Assembly (NCBI GenBank): GCA_900088475.1
Contig: FLMG01002723.1
Span: 56,949 to 120,948 of the forward strand
Length of the DNA stretch: 64,000 nucleotides
Direction of reading: 5' to 3'
DNA from: Hyphochytrium catenoides
Lineage: Eukaryota > Sar > Hyphochytriomycetes > Hyphochytriales > Hyphochytriaceae
Of the stretch, positions 22,713-32,096 are shown one piece after another. The notes beneath the pieces are model-generated. The model searched no databases. It saw only the letters and a program-made list of their open reading frames with translations, and was not told where the DNA came from. How positions within the stretch are numbered: position 1 is the first letter of the stretch; the number at the start of each line of letters is the position of its first letter. The translations under genes and the position numbers were made by a program.

Positions 22713-25700
22713 ATGGATTCCAGCGACCACGGTCCCGAGGTGGAGGAGCCTCCGGCCGCCGTACATAGCGACACTCCATCGACAGAGAAGCCCGTTGCAG
22801 ACAGCAGCGATGGCACTACTGCAGCTGCAGAATCTGTACAGGTCGCAGTGAGGGTACGGCCGTTGGCTGCTGGCGCTGGTACTGGTAATGCCAAGCGTGT
22901 TGTCACAGTCTCTTCTGGGGGGAAAATTGCTCTCAGTAGCGGGAAGCATGATCTCAAATGCTCATATGACTGGTAGGCAGATAGATGATAGCTTTTGTCT
23001 CTCCCGCAAGCATTGCATCCACAGTTTATAGAGGTCTCATTCCATCACGTCACCATTTGTCCTTCAGTGCCCCTCGCCTTCTACTACGACTATGATTTTC
23101 CATCAGCTTCTTCGGCCTCTTTCGCACGATACGTCCCACTACCCATCCTGATCAGTTATTCTCCGTATGCATCTAATGCCTTCGTAGCGTCTTCGCTGAG
23201 GAATCTACCCAAGAAGAGGTTTATTCCTTTGTCAAGTCTTCAGTGCAGGGAGTTGCCCAGGGCTTCAATTGCACAATTATCGCTTATGGACAAACGGGTA
23301 CCGGCAAAACCACAACGATGATGTAAGTGCAGCCTTTGGCTCCAAAGTCTTCGGAGCGGGCCAATGCCTCACGCTTCCTCTCTGTAGAGGTCTGGAGAAT
23401 GCTGTCAAGGGAGAGAGTGAGCGAGGGATCATTCCGCGAGCCATTGAGGATCTGTTTAAAGAGCTCGAGGTAACTTTTACCTGGCTGAGTCCCCTATATC
23501 CATCCTTTTTTCAAGGCCCTGCTTGAGGTGCCTAGGTTCCATCGTCAAAGAGCAGTGCACTTAGGTATTCAAATTCTCAACTTCCAAACCCACTCTGACG
23601 TTCACCGCAGTCTCTATCCGTCTCTGGCACTGCCGCGTCCATACGTTGTTCCTACATGCAAGTCTACGGGAACAACATCTATGACCTTCTCGCTGGATAC
23701 ATTCCACGTGGAAAGAAAATTGAGCAAGTAAACGAGCCTGTCGACTCACAAACAGGAGGAGGGAAGGACAGAGAGAAAGATAAGATGAGTCTTCAGATTC
23801 GGGAGATGGTGAAAGGGAACGAGAGGGTCATCTTTGTCAGTGGCTTGTCGGAGTTCAGAGTCTCTTCCAGTGAAGACGTCATGAGGCTGCTGCAGCAAGG
23901 AAATCGTAGCCGCAGTGTGAGATCAACGGAGTTGAATGAACATAGCAGTCGAAGTCATGCTCTCTTGCAGTTATCTCTGGAGGTTGAGAGCAGGGGCGTA
24001 GGTGGCACCACTATTATAAGGAAAGCCAAGGTAACATATGAAGGGAAGATAGCCGGAAACATGGAAGAAATATAGCTAGAGACAGAATGAGGATTAGCAT
24101 ACCACTATTTAGGGTTGTCACTGGCAGGGAGATCAATGACACATACTGACACTTCCATCCGGACACAGCTTAATCTTGTGGACCTCGCCGGCTCTGAAAA
24201 GGTACCAAAGGCAGACCGCGTCTCCTTGTGTGCCTTAAGCTTGGACTAACCTTTCGATCTCCGGCAGTGGAATACTAATCTTGATATGCCTAAGGAGCAA
24301 GCTAAGGAGCTGACAGCCATCAATCAGAGCTTGTCTGCCTTGGGGAATGTCATCTCCGCTTTAAGTGAACGGAAACGAGCTCATATCCCTTATAGAAACT
24401 CCAAGTTGACACGTCTACTGCAAGACAGTCTTGGAGGGAACTGCCGGACGGTCATTATCGCAACCATCTCGCCTTCTGAGGTCAGCACTAAATCTCTTCC
24501 TTCCACAATTTCTAGCCTTATTTGATTGCAACTCTTTGGGGAGGCTTACCATTAAGAGCTTATACCGTCTGATTGATAACCTCAGTCTTCACGATATGAG
24601 CCCAGTCTACGCTTCTCGTGCTCACTTTAGCTTCCCTTGCTATTATATCTTAACACGTCTTGTAGCCTGCCTGGGGTGCATCCATTGCTATCAAGGTGTC
24701 GGCTCTGCTCGTATGATCTGACTCATTCTTGCAGGATGCAACCGAAGAGTCGATCTCCACGCTCCACTTCGCTGATAGGGCTAAAAGTGTACTGGTCAGG
24801 GTCAAAGCCAACGAAGTGGTTGATGATGCAGTACTGCTGGCCAGGGCCCAGGTAAGGCTCCAGAGAGCATTGCAGTAGCATCCTTACCAAGCTTTTCTTT
24901 CTCGCGGTCACACAGAGAGAAATCGCTCGTTTGAAGTCTCTTTTGAAAGAAAGAGATAAGGCAGCCATACCGCTAGATATCTCCAGGAAATTGGAACAAC
25001 TGGTAGCGGAGAACAAAGAACTCAGATTAGAGAACACCTCGCTGAGAAGTCAACTACTGAAGCATTCCGGGAGAGCAGGGACCCATGGCTCTGCGAAGGG
25101 CGTCAGAATCAGTAACTTGTACGAAAATGATGTGCTCTGTTAGCAGGCCCTGTCTCCCTTCACTTCGCTCTCTCTGTCCTCTACTGTGAAGCTTTTCCTG
25201 ACCACCTGTGCCTTTTACTGTGCTTCTGAGGTTCTTCATTCTCTCTTCGACGTCACTTCATCTACTTTTGCTTTTTATCTTTATCTGTGTTCTTGTTGTT
25301 CCGCGTGTTGGCAGACTCAGTGTCAAGTGAAGGAACGGCTAATCTCGCACCCGAATCTGCCAGCGACAGTAAGGACGCGAAAAACCATCCAGAAAATGAC
25401 AGCGACGAAGAAAACGGTGACGATCTGGACCTCGAACTTTTAAGGCAATATGTGGATCCAACCTCCATCAGGCATCAGATTGCTTCGACCACCAACGAGC
25501 TTCGCCAAAGTGAAGAGTCTCTTGCGGCCATTCAGGTCTTGATCGCTCACAAGGCTAGCACTTACATCTTCTGTTTATGTCCCTCTAGCTGTAAAAGTCG
25601 CTGTAAGCTTGCGGAACTTGCTGACAGCCGTTTGTCACCACATCAGGCGGAGAGAAAAAAAATAGAGCTACAGCTAGGAGGAACGGCCACCACCTCGGAG

Positions 25701-26624
25701 GAAGATGACAAATGCCCTATGTGCAGTCGATTGATTGAAGCTCACACAGACCAAGAGTTAGACGCGTGTGTAGAACTTGAAGCAGAGAAGATGAGGGCGA
25801 GAGCAGGAGAGGAGCCTCAAGATATCACTAGAAAAGGTGGCGAAGCGCCGTGCCTCGATGGTGTAGAAGCGCCAGCCCCAAAGGAAGAGAAGATAGATAC
25901 TGGAAGGAGAGGAGAGGAGCTTCTTCGTCTCAGTGAACAGGTCATTCAGGGTAAACTTCGCCCAACTGCTTTGAAAACCTCCGAGGGTTTGGCCCCAACC
26001 CTGGAAGACAAGAAGAATCAGATTAGCATAAAAGTTAATGGCAGGCCTCAGACATCGGGTGCTCTGCGGTCTGGTGGCACCGATTCGCATAAGGCAGAGG
26101 CGGAAGGTGGCGGAGCTGAGAAACTGAATTTCCATGTTGCGGACATTGGATCGCGGTTGGAGGTCTTCAACACAAGGTAGCATGCCGCGTCCTCAATTGT
26201 CCTTACCCTCCACACTCTCTCCAGGTTCGATGTTAGTTCAGCATCTCGGTACTCCATCCCGCCCAGGTTTTCAAATCTTCATGTTCTTTTCTCCTCTTGA
26301 ATCCTGGGCAATATTATCCTTGTCCTGAGCGACTGGTTTTTATATCCCTCTCAGATCTCGCTCGATTTTCCAAGCGTTGTTGCTATTGGTCTACACTATC
26401 ACCTCCTGCGACGAAGTACTACTCTGACATCTCATCTCAATTTTTGCTACAACCGTTAGATATGATTCTTGGTATCCCTGTGTCATTGTTGGATATGATC
26501 AAAAGCGACGGATGCACCTCTGTCAGTACGAATATGGGGACAAGCAGTGGCACGACCTGACGCAGAGAAAGTACAGGGTGATTATGCTGCACGGAAAACC
26601 GCCCCCAGGTTGTGCAGCTGAATG
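22713..26624 (+). CDS. Kinesin motor protein with C2HC zinc motif and C-terminal Tudor-like domain
   Basis: Microtubule plus-end type ATPase motor with an N-terminal motor domain. Motor exons: 22713-22972, 23188-23322, 23388-23469, 23611-24030, 24169-24201, 24268-24480 and 24735-24851; then 24916-25110, 25315-25535 and about 25608 onward. Motifs in order: [10 protein letters not shown], the P-loop [29 protein letters not shown], switch [14 protein letters not shown], switch [13 protein letters not shown], and [15 protein letters not shown] followed by [19 protein letters not shown] coiled coil follows ([19 protein letters not shown]). Near 25715-25765 is a CPxC...H...C motif ([19 protein letters not shown]), UBZ-like. 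The last exons give [11 protein letters not shown] and [20 protein letters not shown], a Tudor/Agenet-like fold that ends at 26624. Alternatively a GTTGTG donor at about 26606 joins the Ser-rich exons ending at 27337 in phase. The kinesin subfamily is not assigned. Confidence 0.88.
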
Positions 26625-26860
26625 AGGACTGACCTTTCAATCCCTTTGATACCTTTGGACTTGGTGTATCCTACAATAGACATCGGAAAGATGATGGCTG
26701 CTCTAAAGCTCGCCTCCACCATAATCTCCTTCTTCCCTATCGGTTCTTCGTCGTCAGTTCTCCTTTTCCTCTGAGGCTTCAAATCCGCCTCCATGTCCCA
26801 GTCATTATCCTTCTTAAAGAGTTTCACGTCTATGTCTTGCATCAGTCGCTGATGCTTCAT
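26582..26860 (-). CDS. Small charged ORF overlapping the kinesin 3' end (uncertain)
   Basis: An open frame of 92 codons on the minus strand has protein-like composition, including KLFKKDNDWDMEADLKPQRK and RRTDDEEPIGKKEIMVEA. It overlaps the last 43 bases of the kinesin reading frame. If the kinesin instead continues to 27337, most of this ORF falls in an intron of the opposite strand. No family is recognised. Confidence 0.28.
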   Translation of the reverse strand: MKHQRLMQDIDVKLFKKDNDWDMEADLKPQRKRRTDDEEPIGKKEIMVEASFRAAIIFPMSIVGYTKSKGIKGIERSVLIQLHNLGAVFRAA

Positions 26861-26917
26861 TTTCCTTCTCCATCAGCTCTCCAACGTACAACACATAGCA
26901 AAGTGCAAGAGGACGCT

Positions 26918-27337
26918 ATGGGTTTCTCCGGCAATTTGGGCACATCAATTTCCCGTTCCAATAGTGACAACCTTACCAGCCAGTCTATGGTCAAGAGAGC
27001 TTCTACTTCTCAAGGCAGGAGAAAGAAGCCTTTACGGAACGTGAGTCCGCCTATGATAGCTGCCGTTTGCCGTCATGTCGTACTTCAAAGTGCTAGATTC
27101 CGCAAGCAGTTATACGTGTCTATCTATTTTGCCATTCGCATGAGATGTTACCTAGCAGTCAAAAGGAGCTAAAGTATGGCGACATCACGACTGACACCGG
27201 GTGATCCCCAGGCGGATGTTCTCTATGATCCCACGACAAACAACAGTGGCGGTGCGGATAGTAGTCAGAGCCCCGCCCGGGAACAAGCTCCCCTGCCGAG
27301 AGCAGCAACGCCTAAATTTGGCTTTGCTCAGAAGTAA
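26918..27337 (+). CDS. Ser-rich exons: kinesin 3' end or separate small protein
   Basis: Exon 26918-27040 encodes 41 residues (MGFSGNLGTSISRSNSDN, then a basic RRKKPLRN) and meets a GTGAGT donor. A CAAAAG acceptor near 27160-27171 continues in phase with ELKYGDITTDTGD and a Pro/Ala/Ser-rich tail ending KFGFAQK at 27337. The piece may be its own two-exon gene of about 95 aa. It could equally be the disordered end of the kinesin, since an AG just before TGCAAGAGG accepts the kinesin exon in phase. Confidence 0.38.
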
Positions 27338-27769
27338 GATTGCTGCGTCCCTTGACGTAGTGTTCCTGGTAAACGAAGGTGTTGGTTATACTGCGACTGA
27401 TCCTCTTCTCTTGGCATTATTCCGTGCTGTGATGTAGGAAAACCATTGACCCGCGGCTCTCACACCTAGCAAACATGTACGGTGTGAAATAGTTGGACGA
27501 CCGGACGGTCGTCCTTCGCACTGAAGGTTCTGTACCACCATCTACCCTAAGTTATTCTATAAGCATCTCCCGTAGAGTCGGGAATCAGCGAGGTCGGCAT
27601 TAACAATGTGTCCAATGATACCGGTCACCCAAGAGCGAACTAATAGTCATGGAGGATGAACGCTTTGGTGATATTAGGCTAGTGTTTATAAATTGGTATG
27701 AATATGTCAGATAATACACAGTGAAACTGGGTCGCGTACGATTTTCCTTAACACGTTTGATCTTGCGGC
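27338..27769. other. Intergenic gap, nothing recognised
   Basis: About 430 bp between two convergent 3' ends. A short inverted repeat (GACGACCGGACGGTCGTC, near 27494-27511) could fold into a hairpin; apart from that I see no feature. Confidence 0.4.
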
Positions 27770-28645
27770 TTACCACTTGCAGACCTGTACGCCAGGCCAT
27801 TGAGGGCACTGTCCTTGGCTAACATACTCAAAGCAACTGAAGTATCCGTTCTCCTTTTTCCAGCAAGGAGGAGCCTGTGGAGCGTTGGCCCATCCCCCAC
27901 CTTGCCAGTTGCCTCTGAGGCAAGACCCCTTACAATAGTCAGATGGTGGTGGAGGTGTGGAAGGAGGAGGTGTGGAAGGAGGAGGGGTGGAGGTTGGGCT
28001 CTTCTTGCAGTCGGTGGTCTGATCTGGCCATGGGCACGCACCATTGACGTACTCGTAGCAGCTATAGTACCCGTTTTCCTTCTTCCAGCAAGGAGGAGAG
28101 TTAGCGGCTTCGGCCCATCCTCCACCCTGCCAGTTTCCTCGAAGGCATTTGGTCTTGCAAATATCCTTATCTCCACCATTGTCCGACTCTTTCTTGATGT
28201 TAGCAAAGAAGAGATACCATACAGATCCTCCTCCATGACCACCATCCGCACCGACTAGGCATAAAGTCCACTGCTCCTTTGGATACTTCTTAATGAAGTC
28301 AGGCCCGTTCTCATACTTCAGGTTGTTGTCACCCCATGTTCCGCTCTTGCAGGTAACAAGTTCCTCCTTGTAGCCTTCGTGGTAAACATACTTCTGGTAT
28401 TGATAGGCAGGCGTGCCATCCTGGACTTTGAAGATATAATAGGGTGGATTGCCATGTTTCGCCTCAAACTTTTGACCATCGTTCACCCCATATTGACTTC
28501 CTTGATGCGAAACTTCCCATCTGTCCGGTCGATCCAAGCTCCACAGCTTAGCAGCAGCATATTCCTCGTATTGCCAACTGTCAGTAGCAAGTGCTACAGC
28601 ACTCAGGAGAGTGCACGATGCCGCAAAGGCCAAAGCTTTAAACAT
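27770..28645 (-). CDS. Secreted protein with two Cys/Trp-rich modules on a Pro/Thr linker
   Basis: A single uninterrupted exon, 291 aa. The start is set at MFKALAFAASCTLLSAVALA, a textbook signal peptide with cleavage near residue 20; the frame is open upstream, but that part is not signal-like. Residues about 21-150 form a domain rich in Tyr, Trp and Lys (YYIFKVQDGTPAYQYQKYV, then EQWTLCLVGADGGHGGGSVW) that I do not recognise. Two modules of about 50 residues follow, each with CLRGNWQGGGWA, then PPCWKKENGY and a C-x-E-Y-V segment, six Cys each. They are separated by the linker PTSTPPPSTPPPSTPPPPS. This layout is typical of carbohydrate-binding or cell-wall proteins; a lectin or CBM-like role is inference. 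The lack of introns is unusual beside its neighbours. Confidence 0.85.
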   Translation of the reverse strand: MFKALAFAASCTLLSAVALATDSWQYEEYAAAKLWSLDRPDRWEVSHQGSQYGVNDGQKFEAKHGNPPYYIFKVQDGTPAYQYQKYVYHEGYKEELVTCKSGTWGDNNLKYENGPDFIKKYPKEQWTLCLVGADGGHGGGSVWYLFFANIKKESDNGGDKDICKTKCLRGNWQGGGWAEAANSPPCWKKENGYYSCYEYVNGACPWPDQTTDCKKSPTSTPPPSTPPPSTPPPPSDYCKGSCLRGNWQGGGWANAPQAPPCWKKENGYFSCFEYVSQGQCPQWPGVQVCKW

Positions 28646-29037
28646 TTTCCTCCTCGGAGGTCTTCTACCAGGTAAGGGCAATGTGTGGCTGCAGCTTGAA
28701 AAGTGGCCGTCGCTGATGTTCTTGTTGATCTCTTGGTAGATTGACTTATGGCTCTCTAGTAGAGGACACATGAGATGGACTGAGGATCCAGAAGATCAGC
28801 GGATTGGCCTCAATGCTCTGCGTTACTTGTCACAGGTCAGAAGCTTCAAGTCCAGTGAGCATTATACAGATAGGAGGAACTTCCCTGTTTGTCTCTCTTC
28901 TTCAATCGTCCCGGTAATGTGAAGGAGGTTCAGGACTCTGACTCGGGGCTGCTTGTAGGTTCTGTCCTTTGATGGTTTGGCTCCCTCCTACCCAAAGCGT
29001 CTCTTGCTGAAAGGGCTTTTGGTCCTCCACATGATAG

Positions 29038-29233
29038 CCAATCAGATCACTTGAAGCAAAGCCCCAGTGTTTGTAGCAGAAGGTAACGTTTGGGCGACTA
29101 AACTGGGGACTTTCCACTCATAGACTTTGCAGTAAAGCTTTAGACGGGAGGCTTCCCAAAAAAAGGTAGTCAAAACGCTTTGGCTGATTGGCCAATAGTG
29201 TTCAAGGCTAAATCTTACTCGGCCTGCCATTGG
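29038..29233. promoter_or_regulatory. Cluster of three CCAAT boxes
   Basis: CCAAT pentamers occur at 29038-29042 (plus), 29192-29196 (plus, within the palindromic ATTGGCCAAT at 29187-29196) and as ATTGG at 29229-29233. All lie about 390-590 bp upstream of the secreted-protein start codon. NF-Y-type regulation is possible, but the distance is long and this is inference. Confidence 0.3.
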
Positions 29234-31181
29234 CTGAGACCTGCCCTTTGCAATAGCTCATCTCAATCTTTGCCCCAACCTCGTCTCTTGAATCGAACAC
29301 CCTCCCCTCCACCTCTGCCTGCCGCTACCCTCCAGCTTTATATTCTGACGATTTGAAGCTGCGTAGCGCAAAGTCATACGGAGTACGTCCTAAGCTCTGT
29401 TCCTCGAAATTGCCATCTCTCTTCTTGTGAGCTCATGGCTTCCTGCTCTCTTTGTAGGTCGGCCAAGCATCCGCCTCTAGCAATGCCTTCTTCTCGTCCG
29501 GCGGCCCAGTTCTGACTTGACTCGACTCAGCTATCGCTTGGTTGTAAACTGAGAGTAGCGGATCATCTGCCAAACACCACAACGCTAACACTTTGCCGGC
29601 GCCAAGTCCTTACGCTACACCCAAAAGTGCAGCTATCAGTTTGATCATCTAGCGGAATTCGTGCAGTTCATTCAATGCAGTGATCCAGTGAGTGACTTCA
29701 AGCTCATCCCCTATGGTAGTCCATCCCTGCATCAACATGTTTAACATGGACGAAAAGAGAAGAGATTACTAGCTCTTACTGGTACTCAATGTCTGGAAAA
29801 GATTATGTACACCCCCTCTATGACGTTCCTTCCCATGCTGGCTGCCATCCCAACTGCATTTGTTTGGATTGAGCCCCATACTGGTCCAAATCCTTCGTCA
29901 ACCCTTTCTTTTACAAGGGCAACACCGGGGGAATAACTGCAATTATTGAGTCACAAATGGTCCTCACTTCCCAATATTTGTCCCGAAGAGAAGAGGGTGT
30001 TGGTCAAACCACTCCTAGATGGCGCCTGCCCTGCTAGACGACACAAGCGGTTGTTGCCTCATGGTTATAGTGATGGCAAAGGTTTATCATGACGAGTTGC
30101 GTATGATATGTTCGACAACAACACCTTTCGTCTACCCTCGACTGTCAGCTCCCCTCAGGACTCACGGTATCTAATCGTCCAAAGAAGCGAAAGCTGGCAG
30201 ACGTAGAAAGAAAGAAGGCCAGGAAATACAATCACTCCGACGGCCAGACTCAGCTGTCTTTGCCAGCCTGCACAATAATCTCGTCACACCGGACGGTGTT
30301 CTGAAGGTTTGACTGAAGCTCCCTATTGTTCTTGACAGTTGGTCCGTTGGGCAGGTGCAGCAGCGGTAGGGAGGGGGTCAACCTTAGTGATAGCCGATCT
30401 GAAGTCGGTCCTTTGTTAGCCCATGGATAAGTTTAGGTCTATGGCCGCTGTTCCAGAGAACACTAAAAGCAACCATCCCTAGGCGGGAAAGAAGTAAAAG
30501 CTTGGAATCGGGCGCTATATTGATTAGGAGATGCACCTAACATAGTAGGAAAGGTCAATAGCACTGTGGTAGTGTTCGTGGGACGAAGAACCGCGGAATG
30601 AAGTGAAGGGATATTGATAGATGGAACGCCAAAGTTCGAAGGTGTAGTTGCTGTGGTGTAAAGAAAGAAGAATTACCTCCCAGAGGGAGGACAGAAATTC
30701 ACTCAAGTCGCATCCTTGAGCCGACTGCACGGTAATCTTTAGTAAAAGGCGAAAGATTAGTTCGTTCTGCAGTCAACTCTGCGAGTTAGTCTGACCCTCT
30801 GAGCTTGGTTCTCCTTATAAGATCACTAAGGTCCCATAAGTCCAAGTGGTGGTGAACTTTTTCTGGCCCTTTGCACTCCTGGCTAACATCACATAAGTCA
30901 GCTCTCCCCCAGGATCAGATCAATACAAATGATAGGAGTAGAAGGTTTGGTGCTTATCATACCAGCTGGCTTGTGGGACCCTCTAGGAGTATATATTTTG
31001 TTCAATCTTCCAGGATATGAAGCATACTTACCTGGCCGGTGCTCGACTGTGATCAAGTAGGCAGTTGACATGGACTGGAGCAGGCCCTGCACTCTGGCGC
31101 TGTAATAGTCCAGGATTGCCCTTCGGGGTAACTCCACGGCATTATTTTTGGATCACCGGCTGGCGCCTTGCGCCGCCGGTC

Positions 31182-31217
31182 TCTCTCCTCCTTTCTCTCC
31201 TCCTTTCTCTCCTCCTT
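31182..31217. repeat. Tandem repeat, 3 x 12 bp pyrimidine unit
   Basis: Three perfect copies of TCTCTCCTCCTT in a row. Confidence 0.85.
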
Positions 31218-32096
31218 TACCCGCCTCCCACTCACCGCTTAACAGTTACTCTGCTCATTAACCCTTGCCTCAAGTTCCGGGTTACCTAGAGTTTCCCTTT
31301 ACCTAGGATAAATTATACGTCGAACTATCTACTTGTAATGTTGCGCGACGCAGAGCAGTACACTGCCCCTTAACGCCGCGTCCGGGAGAGGGGCCTGGGT
31401 CTCCCGTAGTCGGCGCTGACTCCTCGCCATTTTAAGCTCATCTTAGCTGCTCCATAGTTTGTTACAAGTAGGCTGTAGAAAGAACGCCCTTTGATGGCCA
31501 CCACCAGTGACAACGACAGAAAGGAGAAAGTCTAGGTTCCATGGCCGGCCACCATTAACTCATTCGTGGGATCCATAGGGCTTAAGCAACCTGCACGGAG
31601 TCGACCCTGCAGCAAATGTGGATACAAAACGGCGACATGCCGGACGTTTCTGGCTATATTTCATCTTCTTACTGTGGTGCTTTGACGTCGCTTTCAGTTC
31701 CTGCTTGTACTTTTGATCAAGATCCAGGTTACGGGCATGGAGCCTTTCCAGATCTTCCTAGCACTATTCTCATGTCCACCCAACAAGCGGCTGTGAAGTG
31801 TAACACTGACTTAGCTGGAGACAGGGGGCGCGTTATTGAAGACGGGAAGTCGGATATTTTGAGAAATGGGCTGGGTAGGAGATGACATCGGAATAGGACG
31901 TCGCAACATTATTTAGGGGACAGTGTCAAGCTGTAGACACAAAAAGTGCCCTGAGACTGAGCCGCTATGGAGTGGCTTTAGGTACATCTCCTATGTACAA
32001 ACTAAGCGACTAAGCTCAGCTAATATACTGAAAGTAGTGAAGGTAGGAACAGGTATAGAACAGGTAATGCGAAGTATTCGCCTGGTGTCTCCTACC

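Larger units (their letters stand above)
28646..32096. other. Gene-poor 3.4-kb interval
   Basis: I find no exon with convincing composition. The ORFs at 28902-29230 (minus) and 31616-31885 (plus) lack motifs or splice context. The first 600 bp upstream of the secreted-protein gene hold three CCAAT pentamers. A 12-bp pyrimidine unit repeats at 31182-31217. The part 31320-31420 is GC-rich with small inverted repeats, but I could not fit it to a known RNA. Confidence 0.4.

Noticed and set aside
31320-31420. GC-rich segment with short inverted repeats, considered as a tRNA or snRNA
   Set aside because: No T-loop (GTTCRAN), no anticodon arm and no match to U1, U4, U5 or U6 signatures.
31616-31885. 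Plus-strand ORF of 89 codons in the gene-poor interval
   Set aside because: No homologous motif, no intron context and no conserved-looking segment; could be chance.
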